Below the pieces are notes generated by a model, which was given only the letters and a program-made list of their open reading frames with translations, ran no database searches and had not been told where the DNA came from. A program made the translations under genes and the position numbers. Of a DNA stretch of 64,000 bases, positions 38,876 to 47,460 are shown in pieces. The stretch covers positions 1-64,000 of the forward strand of contig DXAC01000016.1 of assembly GCA_019117205.1 (NCBI GenBank), written 5' to 3'. Position 1 is the stretch's first letter; the number at the start of each line of letters is the position of its first letter. This stretch comes from Candidatus Allofournierella merdigallinarum. GTDB lineage: Bacteria; Bacillota; Clostridia; Oscillospirales; Ruminococcaceae.

Positions 38876-39879
38876 GATCCGCCTCTCCCCTTTCTCATCC
38901 ATCCCTTTGCCGCCGCCAGCGCCAGCACCGCCGCCAGCAGCCACTGTTGCAGCAGAAAAGCCTCCTCCTCCCGCTGGTTCCACACCGCCAGGAACACTGC
39001 CATCACCCCCGCGAGGACCACCCAATAGGGCCCGTGCCGCGGCCCGGCGCGCCCCTGTCTGTGCCACAGCCGCACCGCGGCGGCGAAGTACAGGCCGATC
39101 TTCAACAAAAACAGCAGCAGCCACACCCCCACGTGGAGGGCGTCCAGCCTGCGGAACACCGAGATGCCCCCCAGCCGGGCGATGGCAAACACCGGCTGGT
39201 CCGTTTGCAGGTAGGCGGCGCCCAGGGTCATCTCCCCCAGCATCGCCAGCAGGCTGCCGGCCGCAAAGGCCGCGCCCAGCATCCGCACCCCGGCCTTTTT
39301 TGCCTGCTCCCCGCACAGCAGCGGCAGCAGCGCCAGCTCGGGCGGCAGATAAAACTGCCCCGCCGCCGCGTCCCACAGCCCGGCGGCGTCCAGGGCGGGC
39401 GTTTGCAGGCTGGCGAACCGCAGCTGCCCCGCCACCGACCAGGCCAGCACCCCCACCGAGAGAACGGTGAGCGTCAGCACCAGCCAGGCCGCCCGGCCCA
39501 GCGCCTGCACCCCGGCAAACGCCCCGTAGTAGGCGGCGGCGAACACCAGCACCAGAAAGGCGGCCGCCGCCAGCTGCTGCTGCATCACATAGTTGTAAAA
39601 GCGCTCCGCCTGGATGACCTCCAGGGCGATGGAGAGCACCAGCGCGCCCTCCAGCAGCGCGGTCAGCACCCGGCCGGGGGCGGCCCGCCGCCAGGCAGCG
39701 CTGTAAAGGAAAAGAACCATACACAATATCCCAAAGCGGAGCGCCCCTGCCCAGACGGCGGTGCGGGCGGGCAGCGGCGCGGTCTGGCGCCCAAAGGGCT
39801 CCAGGAAGCTGTCCGCCAGCAGAGCGGCCAGCAGCAGCACCGCGGCCTGGCGCTGGTCGAAGCGGGTCTCACGGCTCAT
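38872..39879 (-). CDS. gerAB: Spore germination permease (GerAB family)
   Basis: A 335-aa integral membrane protein of the APC-type GerAB family with about ten hydrophobic helices. Conserved features are weak but include the N-terminal FDQRQAAVLLLAALLADSF, a central FYNYVMQQQL segment and LLLFLLKIGLYFAAAV. It is the putative germinant-binding subunit. It overlaps gerA by 11 nt and gerC by 4 nt. Confidence 0.87.
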   Translation of the reverse strand: MSRETRFDQRQAAVLLLAALLADSFLEPFGRQTAPLPARTAVWAGALRFGILCMVLFLYSAAWRRAAPGRVLTALLEGALVLSIALEVIQAERFYNYVMQQQLAAAAFLVLVFAAAYYGAFAGVQALGRAAWLVLTLTVLSVGVLAWSVAGQLRFASLQTPALDAAGLWDAAAGQFYLPPELALLPLLCGEQAKKAGVRMLGAAFAAGSLLAMLGEMTLGAAYLQTDQPVFAIARLGGISVFRRLDALHVGVWLLLFLLKIGLYFAAAVRLWHRQGRAGPRHGPYWVVLAGVMAVFLAVWNQREEEAFLLQQWLLAAVLALAAAKGWMRKGRGGS

Positions 39880-41332
39880 AGCGCTCCTCCCCTCCCGGCA
39901 GGTCGTTCACGTCGAATGGGCGGCGGGCCAGCCGGCCCCAGGGCAGGCGCATCAGGCCGTCCCGCACCGCCCCCCGGCCAAAGGGCACCAGCGGCGAGGT
40001 GTAGGGCAAGCCGAAAGAGTGCATCCCGCACACGCTGACCAGCATGACGAAGAACATGGTCACCAGCCCGAACGGGCCGAACAGGCCGCCCGCCAGCACG
40101 AACAGTACCCGCAGTACCGTGGCGGGCTCGTACAGCGAGGGGATGACGAAGATGGAGATGGTGGTGATGGCCGCCACGATGAGCACCGGTGTGCTCAGGA
40201 TGCCCGCCTTGGTGGCCGCGTCCCCCACGATGAGCGCCGCCACCAGGCTCACCGAATGGCCGATGGGCTTGGGCAGCCGCAGGCCGGCCTCCCGGATGAT
40301 CTCCAGCAGCGCGATGACCAGCACCATCTCCAAAAACAACGGCAGCGGGGTGCCGCTCTCCGCCGCCGCCACCTTGTAGAGCAGCTGGGGCGGGAACAAT
40401 TCCGGCGTGTACTCGGCGATGGAGACGAACAGACCCGGCAGCAGCACCGACAGCAGGAACGCCCCGTATTTCAAAAGGCGCACCGCGCTGGCAAAATAGG
40501 CCTTGCCGGCGTAGTCGTCCAGGCTTTGGAAGTTCTCATTGAAAAAATAGGGCAGGATCATGGCAAAGGGGCTGCCGTTCACCAGCACCACGATCTTCCC
40601 CTCGCAGATCTTGGCGGCGGCGGTCACCGGACGCTCGGTGTAGCCCACCTCCTGAAAGAAGCTGAAACTGCCCCGCTGCAAAAAGGGCGCGAGATACCCG
40701 GTGTCGAACAGCACCGGGATCTTCACCCCGCGCAGCTTTTCCTCCACCGCCTTTACGAAATCCGGCGTTGCCAGCGTGCGGTCGTACAGCAGGGCCACCT
40801 CCGTTTGGGTGCGAACGCCCAGCGGAAAGATCTTGATGGTGAGCGCGCTCGTGCGCACCAGCCGCCGCACAAGGCTCACGTTTATCCGCAGCAGGTCGCA
40901 AAAGCCCTCCCGGGAGCCCCGGATGTCCCCCTCGCCCGAGGGCTCCTGCACCGAGCGGAACTGCATGTTTTGTGTGGAAAGTACAACGGCTTTACAGCTT
41001 CCGTCGATGAGCATCACGGTGGTGCCTGCGGTGAGCTGGACACGCAGGGCGTCGAAGTCCTCCACGGGGGCGTTTTCCACCGGCAGGTCGGTGCGGTGCT
41101 GGATGAACTCAAAGAGCGCCTGGCCGCTGGCGGGCCGCCGGTCGCACTCGTTGAGCATCGAGAGCATCACCACCCACAGCCGTTCCAGGGTGGATAGGCC
41201 CTCGAACATGCACAGGCAGCAGGAAATGCCCAGCACCTGCACCGGCTTTGTATACAGATCGGCGGAAGAGCCAAACATCTCTTTCAGCCGGGCGATGTTG
41301 GTCTCAAGATCGCAGGACAATGTTTGCGGCAT
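39869..41332 (-). CDS. gerAA: Spore germination protein (GerAA family)
   Basis: A 487-aa membrane protein with a large N-terminal soluble domain (about residues 1-270, e.g. LIDGSCKAVVLSTQNMQFRSVQEP.GEGDIRGSREGF). C-terminal membrane helices follow, including EMVLVIALLEIIREAGLRLPKPIGHSVSLVAALIVGDAA, the hallmark of GerAA. GAGGTG precedes the ATG at 41332. First gene of a three-gene receptor operon with a sigma-G-like promoter. Confidence 0.93.
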   Translation of the reverse strand: MPQTLSCDLETNIARLKEMFGSSADLYTKPVQVLGISCCLCMFEGLSTLERLWVVMLSMLNECDRRPASGQALFEFIQHRTDLPVENAPVEDFDALRVQLTAGTTVMLIDGSCKAVVLSTQNMQFRSVQEPSGEGDIRGSREGFCDLLRINVSLVRRLVRTSALTIKIFPLGVRTQTEVALLYDRTLATPDFVKAVEEKLRGVKIPVLFDTGYLAPFLQRGSFSFFQEVGYTERPVTAAAKICEGKIVVLVNGSPFAMILPYFFNENFQSLDDYAGKAYFASAVRLLKYGAFLLSVLLPGLFVSIAEYTPELFPPQLLYKVAAAESGTPLPLFLEMVLVIALLEIIREAGLRLPKPIGHSVSLVAALIVGDAATKAGILSTPVLIVAAITTISIFVIPSLYEPATVLRVLFVLAGGLFGPFGLVTMFFVMLVSVCGMHSFGLPYTSPLVPFGRGAVRDGLMRLPWGRLARRPFDVNDLPGGEERYEP

Positions 41333-41350
41333 CGCTTTCACCTCGCCGGT

Positions 41351-41381
41351 TAGTATGGCCCGCGCCGGCGGCGGCAAAACA
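41351..41381 (-). promoter_or_regulatory. Candidate sigma-G promoter of the ger operon
   Basis: Minus-strand CATACTA (41351-41357) is a perfect match to the forespore sigma-G -10 consensus. TGTTTT (41376-41381) lies 18 bp upstream as a weaker -35. Germinant receptor operons are sigma-G dependent in Bacillus. Confidence 0.6.
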
Positions 41382-41403
41382 ATGTTTGGGAGGTCTTGCG
41401 TTC

Positions 41404-42081
41404 ATGCTTGTGCTGTTGCTTCGCACCCTGATGATCTATCTGCTCATCGTGGCCGCCATGCGGCTGATGGGCAAGCGCCAGCTGGGGGAGCTGCAGCCCT
41501 CGGAACTGGTTTCCACCATTCTGATCTCAAACCTGGCGTCCATCTCCATCGAGTCGCCGGAGGTGCCGCTGGCGGCCAGCCTCGCGCCGGTGTGTCTCAT
41601 CGTGGTGCTGGAGCTGGTGGCCTCCGCCCTGTGCTACAAAAGCCCCCGGGCGGCAAAGATCCTGTCCGGCTCGCCGGTGGCGGTGATCCGCAGCGGCAAG
41701 ATCGACCAAAGCGCGCTGCGGGAGCTCCGGTTCAGCGCCAGCGATCTGCTGGAAGCGCTGCGGGGCAAGGACGTGTTTGACCCCGGCGAGGTGGATTATG
41801 CCCTGATAGAGACCAACGGCAGCCTGAGCGTTTGCAAAACGCCGGGCAGCGACACCCCCACCCGGGATGACATGAATATCCCGCCGCCAAAAGCGAAAAC
41901 GCCGCTGGTGCCGCTGGTCATCGACGGCCAGCCGCTGGCGGACAACCTGGCCTGGTGCGGCAAGGACAAAGCCTGGCTGGAGCGAACGCTGAAAAAGCAG
42001 CGCTGCCCCCTCTCCCAGGTGCTGGTGCTGCTGGGCGACGACGCGGGCGCGATAGAGCTGATCAAAAAAGAAAACCGCTGA
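41404..42081 (+). CDS. DUF421 (YetF-type) membrane protein
   Basis: A 225-aa protein with three N-terminal membrane helices and the family motif MRLMGKRQLGELQPSELVSTILISNLAS. A soluble domain follows with PVAVIRSGKIDQSALRELRFSASDLLEALRGKDVFDPGEVDYALIETNGSLSV. Bacillus relatives are found in spore membranes and some occur with spoVA genes; molecular function is not settled. GGGAGG precedes the ATG. It is divergent from gerA and followed by a DUF4363 gene. Confidence 0.9.
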   Translation: MLVLLLRTLMIYLLIVAAMRLMGKRQLGELQPSELVSTILISNLASISIESPEVPLAASLAPVCLIVVLELVASALCYKSPRAAKILSGSPVAVIRSGKIDQSALRELRFSASDLLEALRGKDVFDPGEVDYALIETNGSLSVCKTPGSDTPTRDDMNIPPPKAKTPLVPLVIDGQPLADNLAWCGKDKAWLERTLKKQRCPLSQVLVLLGDDAGAIELIKKENR

Positions 42082-42116
42082 ACACACGGTCCGGCGGTTT
42101 TGGAAAGGTTGATGGG

Positions 42117-42485
42117 ATGAAACGGCTGTGGGCAACGGCCTGGTTGCTGGTGTTTCTGGCGGGGATGGTACTTGCCAGCAGCTGGCTGGTGTACGACACC
42201 AACAAAACGCTGCTGGGCCGCCTGGAGGAGATCGGCAGCCTGAACGACGACGGGCAGTATGAACAGGCCCGGCAGGCCATTGGGGAGATGGAGGAATACT
42301 TCTCCCACCGGGAGCACTGGATGGCGCTGTTCATCAAGCGGGACCAGCTCACCGGCATCGCCCTGTGTCTGGGAGGGCTGCGGGCCTACGTGGGCCCGGA
42401 CAACGCCCAGGACCTGCACAGCGAGCTGGGGAAAGCCCGCACCCAGGTGGAGATGACCGGCCACTTATTTTTCAGTATGTTTTGA
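42117..42485 (+). CDS. DUF4363 family protein
   Basis: A 122-aa protein with an N-terminal membrane helix (about residues 6-25) and a helical C-terminal part ([38 protein letters not shown]). The family regularly follows DUF421 genes in Clostridia; function unknown. GGAAAGG precedes the ATG at 42117. Its last 21 nt overlap the 3' end of the convergent nrdR gene, so the two transcripts are complementary there. Confidence 0.85.
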   Translation: MKRLWATAWLLVFLAGMVLASSWLVYDTNKTLLGRLEEIGSLNDDGQYEQARQAIGEMEEYFSHREHWMALFIKRDQLTGIALCLGGLRAYVGPDNAQDLHSELGKARTQVEMTGHLFFSMF

Positions 42486-42941
42486 GGAGTGGCTGCTGAG
42501 CATATCCTTGAGCTCGTCCATAAAGGTGTTCAGGTCGCTGAACTGGCGGTACACCGAGGCAAAGCGCACGTAGGCCACCTCGTCGATCTTTTTCAGCTCC
42601 GCCATGGCCAGCTCGCCGATCCGCATGGAGGTGACCTCCCGCTCGTAGCTGTTGAGCAGAGTCTGCTCGATGTTGTCCACCGCGGCCTCCAGCGTCTGGT
42701 AGCTGACCTCCCGCTTCTCGCTGGCCCGCAGCATACCGCCCAGCAGCTTCTGACGGTCGAATGCCTCACGGGAACGGTCCCGCTTGATGACCATCAGCGG
42801 CACCGTCTCCACGATCTCATAGGTGGTAAAGCGCTTGGAGCAGCTCAGGCACTCCCGGCGGCGGCGGATCTTCTCCCCGTCCTCGGTGGGGCGGGAGTCG
42901 ATGACCTTGGAGTCCATTTCGCCGCAGTACGGACATTTCAT
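42465..42941 (-). CDS. nrdR: Transcriptional repressor NrdR
   Basis: ATP/dATP-sensing repressor of ribonucleotide reductase genes. The 158-aa protein has the N-terminal zinc ribbon (MKCPYCGE...[17 protein letters not shown]) and an ATP-cone domain ([21 protein letters not shown]...). No nrd genes are in the window. A palindromic element overlaps its own promoter, so autoregulation is plausible. Confidence 0.96.
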   Translation of the reverse strand: MKCPYCGEMDSKVIDSRPTEDGEKIRRRRECLSCSKRFTTYEIVETVPLMVIKRDRSREAFDRQKLLGGMLRASEKREVSYQTLEAAVDNIEQTLLNSYEREVTSMRIGELAMAELKKIDEVAYVRFASVYRQFSDLNTFMDELKDMLSSHSSKHTEK

Positions 42942-42991
42942 GGCAGTTTCCTCCTTATGGGATGGGTAAAGCGGCGTCGCCGCCGGGATAC

Positions 42992-43010
42992 GCTATATAC
43001 ACAGTATAGC
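42992..43010 (-). promoter_or_regulatory. nrdR promoter with an overlapping inverted repeat
   Basis: Minus-strand TGCTATACT is an extended -10 (TATACT at 43003-43008). GCTATA (42992-42997) and TATAGC (43005-43010) form an inverted repeat around 7 bp that covers it. The stretch GTGTATATAGCG resembles half of an NrdR box. The -35 is weak. Confidence 0.5.
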
Positions 43011-43035
43011 ATATTTTCCCACAAAAGAAAGATTT

Positions 43036-44085
43036 TCAGCCAAAGATCCTCTCGTTCAGCGCCTCATACAGCGCCCGGGTGGAGGCTTCATCCCGGTCGC
43101 TGAGCACAAGGATCCCGTCATTCATCCGCAGCACCACGCAGCTGTCGCAGCCGGTGTAGGCGTAGCGGGTGTAGTCGCCGAATTCGCTGTTGCGAAAGGC
43201 GCCCAGGGAAAGCCGGGGCGAGCCGAAGCCGTTGGTGCGGCTTCCCGCCGGGATATTCTCGGCATATTCGATGCTCTCCACCTCAGTATAGTCTATTTCC
43301 GCGTCGGGCCAGTAGCTTGCCTCGATGTTCAGATCATTCTCCCCCACGGTAAAACGGACGTCTCCCGTGAAAAGGAGCACCGGCGTGCCCACAAGGGCGA
43401 CGGCCAGGATCGCAATGACGACCACCGTTACCACGCGGTCCGCTTTGGACCGGAACAGACTGCCGCTCCAGCTGCCGTCCCGGACCTGCCTGCGGTAGAG
43501 CCGCCAGGAATAGACACAGGGCACCACCGCCAGAACGACGATGGCCACCAGCATCCCCGTGACCATGGCGGGCCCGGGCAAAAAGCAGCACAGCAGCAGC
43601 GCGAAGCCGCCCGCCACCCACAGGCGGCCGCCCATGCGGTGGGTGCGGTCCCAGTTTTCCTCGTTGGCCAGCGTCCAGGGCAGGCGGATGCCCAGGGTGG
43701 GGTTTTGCTTCATCTTGGGCATGTAGTTGCCGATGACCAAAAACATCAGCCCCAGGCCGGCGGGCACAAGCCGCTCCCAGCCCAGCTTCACACCCAGCGC
43801 CACCGCACAGCCCCCGGCGCTGAAAAGCAGCGATATGCCCGGCAGCAGCCAGTAGAGCAGGCCCAGCGCCTTTTTGCTCTGGCCGTTCTCCCGGTTGGTG
43901 CGAAAGGTGAGCCACAGGCACAGCCAGTGGGTGACCAGCATGGTGACGGGCATCCCCAGGAAAAAGGCGAGCTTTTCGCCGGTGCCTGTCCCGGGCAGCT
44001 TCTCCCACAGCGCCAGCTCCGCCAGCACCGGCAGCAGGATGACCAGCGAAGAGATCGCCGCTTTTTTCTTGTCAAGACGGTTCAT
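43036..44085 (-). CDS. sdpI: SdpI-family membrane protein
   Basis: A 349-aa protein with about six membrane helices. It contains the DUF1648/SdpI pattern GNYMPKMKQNPTLGIRLPWTLANEENWDRTHRMGGRLWV. A C-terminal PH-like domain follows (FTVGENDLNIEASYWPDAEIDYTEVESIEY... VLSDRDEASTRALYEALNERI). In Bacillus, SdpI gives immunity to the SdpC toxin and titrates SdpR at the membrane. No sdpABC toxin genes occur here, so the trigger is unknown. It overlaps sdpR by 14 nt. Confidence 0.85.
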   Translation of the reverse strand: MNRLDKKKAAISSLVILLPVLAELALWEKLPGTGTGEKLAFFLGMPVTMLVTHWLCLWLTFRTNRENGQSKKALGLLYWLLPGISLLFSAGGCAVALGVKLGWERLVPAGLGLMFLVIGNYMPKMKQNPTLGIRLPWTLANEENWDRTHRMGGRLWVAGGFALLLCCFLPGPAMVTGMLVAIVVLAVVPCVYSWRLYRRQVRDGSWSGSLFRSKADRVVTVVVIAILAVALVGTPVLLFTGDVRFTVGENDLNIEASYWPDAEIDYTEVESIEYAENIPAGSRTNGFGSPRLSLGAFRNSEFGDYTRYAYTGCDSCVVLRMNDGILVLSDRDEASTRALYEALNERIFG

Positions 44086-44353
44086 CGTTTTCCTCCCCTT
44101 TCAGCTCGGTGAGCCAGAGAAGTATCTCCTCCAGCACCGAGGCGTTGAGCTGGTAGCGGATGTACTTGCCCTTTCGCTCGTCCCGCACCAGGTCGGCCTC
44201 TTTCAGCACCGACAGATGCCGGGAGATGGCGGCGGCGGTCATCGGAAAGTGTTCCCCGATCTGCCCCGCGGTGAGCGGGCCCGCCCGCAGCAGCGCCAGG
44301 ATCTGGCGGCGGGTGGGGTCCGCGAGCGCCCGCATCGTGTCCTGCATTGCCAT
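44072..44353 (-). CDS. sdpR: ArsR-family regulator (SdpR type)
   Basis: A 93-aa winged-helix repressor with ALADPTRRQILALLRAGPLTAGQIGEHFPMTAAAISRHLSVLKEADLVRDERKGKYIRYQLN. It lacks the metal-binding ELCVCDL box of ArsR/SmtB sensors, as expected for SdpR, which is controlled by SdpI. GAGGTGACGCC precedes the ATG. The two genes form an autoregulated pair with an AT-rich palindrome at the promoter. Confidence 0.88.
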   Translation of the reverse strand: MAMQDTMRALADPTRRQILALLRAGPLTAGQIGEHFPMTAAAISRHLSVLKEADLVRDERKGKYIRYQLNASVLEEILLWLTELKGEENDEPS

Positions 44354-44366
44354 GGCGTCACCTCAT

Positions 44367-44422
44367 TTAACATTTAATTTAATTGTTAATTTTATTTTAT
44401 CATTGTGCCGCCGCCTTGTCAA
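44367..44422 (-). promoter_or_regulatory. sdpRI promoter and candidate SdpR operator
   Basis: Minus-strand TTGACA (44417-44422) and TAAAAT (44394-44399) are separated by 17 bp. Just downstream, TTAACA (44367-44372) and TGTTAA (44384-44389) form an inverted repeat around an 11-bp AT-only centre, in the transcription start region where a repressor would block. Confidence 0.72.
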
Positions 44423-44459
44423 GAGGGGCCTCTCTCCCCCGCCCGGGCTGCACAAAGCA

Positions 44460-44492
44460 GCGCGGCCGCCCTTTTCAAAAGGGCGGCCGCGC
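44460..44492 (-). terminator. Perfect 16-bp palindromic hairpin after the aminotransferase gene
   Basis: GCGCGGCCGCCCTTTT and its exact complement meet at a single C, giving a very stable stem. The downstream U-run on the minus strand is weak (TGCTTTG), but position and stability support termination of the aminotransferase transcript. Confidence 0.65.
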
Positions 44493-44507
44493 CGTTGGTT
44501 TATCAGA

Positions 44508-45785
44508 TCATTCCGCCAGCAGCTTTTCCAGCGTGGCGATCCGCACACAGGTGCACAGCAGCGTGGCGGCCTGCTCCAGCTCCTCCATGCCCGGATAGGT
44601 GGGGGCGATGCGCAGGTGATGGTCATGGGGGTCGATGCCGTAGGGGTAGGACGCGCCGGCGGGGGTGAGCACCACGCCCGCCTGCTTGCACAGCTCCACC
44701 GTGCGCTTGGCGCAGCCGTCCATCACATACAGGCTCAGGAAGTAGCCGCCCTTGGGGTCGGTCCAGCGGGCGATGCCGGGGCAGTTGCCCAGCTGCCGCT
44801 GGAACACCGACTTGACCAGCTCGAACTTGGGGGCGATAATGTCCTTGTGCTTTGCCATGTGGGCCAGCACGCCCTTGCGGTCTTTCAAAAAGCGCACGTG
44901 GCGAAGCTGGTTCATCTTGTCGTAGCTGATGATCATCGAGCTCATGTTGTGCAGGATGTACTCGATGGCCCGGCGGCTGGAGGCCACCGCGGCAACGCCC
45001 GCGCCGGGGAAAGTCATCTTGCTGGTGGAGCAGAACACCAGCGGCCGCTCGGGGCAGCCGGCCTTTTCGCACTCGTCCAGGATGGACAGCACCTGGTAGA
45101 CCTCGTCGGTGAGGGTGTGGACGCAGTAGGCGTCGTCCCAGAAGATCTTGAAGTCGGGGCTGGCGGTCTTCATGGCGGCCAGCCGGCGCACCGTCTCATC
45201 GCTGTAAGAGTAGCCGTCCGGGTTGGAGTACACCGGCACACACCAGATGCCCTTGACGCTGTCGTCGTCCTTGACCAGGCGCTCCACCATGTCCATGTCC
45301 GGGCCGGTCTCCAGCATGGGCACCGGGATCAGCTGGAAGCCGAAGTACTCGGTGACCTTGAAGTGCCGGTCGTAGCCGGGGGTGGGGCACAAAAACTTGA
45401 TGTTGGTGCAAAAGCGCCAGGGGCGGATGGAGTCCACATAGCCCACGCGCCAGCCAAGGTCGATGAGGTAGTACATGGTGGACAGCGCCGAGTTGCCGCA
45501 CACCAGCACCTGCTCGGGGCTGGGCACCTGCATCACGTCGGCGAAAAAGCGCCGGGCCTCGGGCATACCTTCCAGGTAACCGTAGTTGCGGGCGTCCACG
45601 CCGTTTTCGCCGATGTAGTTTTCCAGCTTCATCATGTCGGCCGAAAGGTCCAGCTGCTCGGGGCAGGGCTTGCCCCGGGACATATCCAGCTTGAGGCCCA
45701 ACTGCTTGAACTGGTCAAGCTGTGCCTGCTGGAAGCGCAGCTCCGCCTCCAGCGCGGCACGGTCCATGGAACGATACTCTTTCAT
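44508..45785 (-). CDS. PLP-dependent aminotransferase, MocR-like aspartate aminotransferase type
   Basis: A 425-aa fold-type I aminotransferase. Recognisable blocks are KLDMSRGKPCPEQLDLS, NYGYLEGMPEARRFFADVM, NSALSTMYYLIDL, IWCVPVYSNPDGYSYS, FWDDAYCVH and the PLP-lysine region FCSTSKMTFPGAGVA. The set matches the Aminotran_MocR-type aspartate aminotransferases (no HTH domain present). Aspartate:2-oxoglutarate activity is likely but not proven. GAGGGG lies 10 nt from the ATG at 45785 and touches an in-frame ATG at 45794. Confidence 0.87.
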   Translation of the reverse strand: MKEYRSMDRAALEAELRFQQAQLDQFKQLGLKLDMSRGKPCPEQLDLSADMMKLENYIGENGVDARNYGYLEGMPEARRFFADVMQVPSPEQVLVCGNSALSTMYYLIDLGWRVGYVDSIRPWRFCTNIKFLCPTPGYDRHFKVTEYFGFQLIPVPMLETGPDMDMVERLVKDDDSVKGIWCVPVYSNPDGYSYSDETVRRLAAMKTASPDFKIFWDDAYCVHTLTDEVYQVLSILDECEKAGCPERPLVFCSTSKMTFPGAGVAAVASSRRAIEYILHNMSSMIISYDKMNQLRHVRFLKDRKGVLAHMAKHKDIIAPKFELVKSVFQRQLGNCPGIARWTDPKGGYFLSLYVMDGCAKRTVELCKQAGVVLTPAGASYPYGIDPHDHHLRIAPTYPGMEELEQAATLLCTCVRIATLEKLLAE

Positions 45786-45904
45786 TGCATACATTCCCCT
45801 CTACTGATGTATTCCACTTTATGCAGCCGCGGTGCGGTTTGCCCCAGGCGGCGCGGCCTTTCCCCTGCCGCGCCCGTCGCCACAGCCCTAAGCGTATAAA
45901 TGTT

Positions 45905-45933
45905 ATTATAGTACAATTCTTCCCGCGACACAA
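45905..45933 (-). promoter_or_regulatory. Sigma-A promoter of the aminotransferase gene
   Basis: Minus-strand TTGTGT (45928-45933) and perfect TATAAT (45905-45910) are separated by 17 bp. The 5' UTR of about 110 nt is GC-rich and can fold (GCGCGGC/GCCGCGC) but shows no known riboswitch signature. Confidence 0.75.
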
Positions 45934-45979
45934 GCGGTCTTTTGCCTGTTTTTGGCTTGTTTTCGCCTTTTGTGCCGCA

Positions 45980-46008
45980 AAACAGCCCCGCCGGCACGGC
46001 GGGGCTGT
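45980..46008 (-). terminator. Intrinsic terminator of uraA
   Basis: CAGCCCCGCC and GGCGGGGCTG (45984-46008) form the stem around a short loop, followed on the minus strand by four U residues. Lies 24 bp past the uraA stop. Confidence 0.8.
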
Positions 46009-46031
46009 CGGTTCAGGCTGTGCCGGAAAGC

Positions 46032-47351
46032 TCAGACCTGCATGTTCATGGGGTTCTCGGCGGTCTCGGTGTCCACCTTGTCGAACTGGTAGTCGTTGCC
46101 GGGCAGGATGGCATTGAGGGCGATGCCCAGGATGGCGGCGATGGCCAGGCCGGACAGGGTGATGCTGACGCCCGCCACGTTGAAAGTCAGGCCGCCCAGG
46201 CTGTTGAAGCCCAGGGCGCTCACCAGGATGACGGCGGCGATGATCAGGTTGCGGCTGTTGGTGAAGTCCACCTGGTTCTCCACCACGTTGCGCACGCCGA
46301 TGGCGCTGATCATGCCGTAGAGGATAAAGGACACGCCGCCGATGATGGCGGTGGGAACGGTGTTGATCACCGCGTCGAACTTGGGGCTGAAGCTCATCAG
46401 GATGGCGAACACGGCGGCAATGCGCATCACCCGGGGGTCGTAGATCTTGGTCAGGGCCAGCACGCCGGTGTTCTCACCGTAGGTGGTGTTGGCGGGGCCG
46501 CCCAGGAAGCCGGCCATGCTGGTGGCCAGGCCGTCGCCCAGCAGGGTCTTGTTCAGGCCGGGCTCGCGGATGTAGTTCTTGCCGGTGGTGGCGCTGATGG
46601 CGGCGATGTCGCCGATGTGCTCCATCATGGTGGCCAGGGCGATGGGCATGATGGTGAGGATGGCGGAGATGTCGAACTTGGCCAGCGCGGCGGTGTGGAT
46701 GGGAATGCCGAACCAGGCGGCATCGGCGATGGGTTCAAAGTTCACCGAGCGGGTGGCCAGAGCCACCGCGTAGGACACCAGCACGCCCAGCAGGATGGGC
46801 AGGATCTTGATCATTCCCTTGCCCCAGATGTTGCACACCACCACGGTGGCCAGGGCCACAAAGGCCAGCAGCCAGTTGGTGGCGCAGTTGGTGATGGCGC
46901 TGGGGGCCAGGATCAGGCCGATGGCGATGATGATGGGGCCGGTGACCACCGGGGGGAAGAAGCGCATGATCTTGCCGATGCCGAAGACGGTGATCAGCAG
47001 GCTCATGACCAGATACACCAGGCCCGCGAACACCACGCCGCCGCAGGCGTAGGGCAGCATCTCGGTGTTGGGGGTGCCGTCCGCCGCCATGGGCGCCACG
47101 ATGGCAAAGCCGCCCAGGAACGCAAAGGACGAGCCCAGGAACGCGGGCACCTTGCCCTTGCTGATCAGGTGGAACAGCAGGGTGCCCAGGCCCGCGCACA
47201 GCAGCGTGGTGGACACGTTCAGGCCGGTGAGCAGCGGCACCAGAACGGTGGCGCCGAACATGGCAAAGGTGTGCTGCACACCCAGGATGATCATCTTGGG
47301 CACGCCCAGCTGGCGCGCGTCAAAGATGCCCTCGTTGACTTTCTCATTCAT
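46032..47351 (-). CDS. uraA: Uracil permease (nucleobase:cation symporter 2 family)
   Basis: A 439-aa polytopic transporter (about 12-14 membrane segments) of the NCS2/UraA family. Recognisable blocks are MIILGVQHTFAMFGATVLVPLLTGLN, GSSFAFLGGFAIVAP, FFPPVVTGPIIIAIGLILAPSAI, MMEHIGDIAAISATTGKNYI and GGPANTTYGENTGVLALTKIYDPRVMRIAA. It imports uracil with protons across the cytoplasmic membrane. AGGAGG lies 10 nt before the ATG. Upstream is a leader with a small ORF and a terminator, suggesting attenuation. Confidence 0.94.
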   Translation of the reverse strand: MNEKVNEGIFDARQLGVPKMIILGVQHTFAMFGATVLVPLLTGLNVSTTLLCAGLGTLLFHLISKGKVPAFLGSSFAFLGGFAIVAPMAADGTPNTEMLPYACGGVVFAGLVYLVMSLLITVFGIGKIMRFFPPVVTGPIIIAIGLILAPSAITNCATNWLLAFVALATVVVCNIWGKGMIKILPILLGVLVSYAVALATRSVNFEPIADAAWFGIPIHTAALAKFDISAILTIMPIALATMMEHIGDIAAISATTGKNYIREPGLNKTLLGDGLATSMAGFLGGPANTTYGENTGVLALTKIYDPRVMRIAAVFAILMSFSPKFDAVINTVPTAIIGGVSFILYGMISAIGVRNVVENQVDFTNSRNLIIAAVILVSALGFNSLGGLTFNVAGVSITLSGLAIAAILGIALNAILPGNDYQFDKVDTETAENPMNMQV

Positions 47352-47424
47352 TTACAGTTTTCCTCCTCTTGCTCTATGCTGCTCTATCTCAACGCCGGCG
47401 AAAGCCGCCGGCCCAAAGAAAGAC

Positions 47425-47460
47425 AAAAAAAGAGGCATTGACGCTTAAAGCGTCAATGCC
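47425..47460 (-). terminator. Leader terminator (putative attenuator) upstream of uraA
   Basis: A perfect 13-bp stem (GGCATTGACGCTT at 47434-47446 with its complement at 47448-47460) is followed on the minus strand by UCU and seven U residues. It lies between the uraA promoter and the uraA gene. The leader-peptide stop codon TAA (47445-47447) is at the tip of the hairpin. A second, smaller hairpin (47394-47412) follows before the uraA ribosome-binding site. Confidence 0.88.

Noticed and set aside
38876..39724. GerC as a 629-aa protein
   Set aside because: The extension is an off-frame reading of gerB; a lipoprotein signal and ribosome-binding site define the start at 38875.
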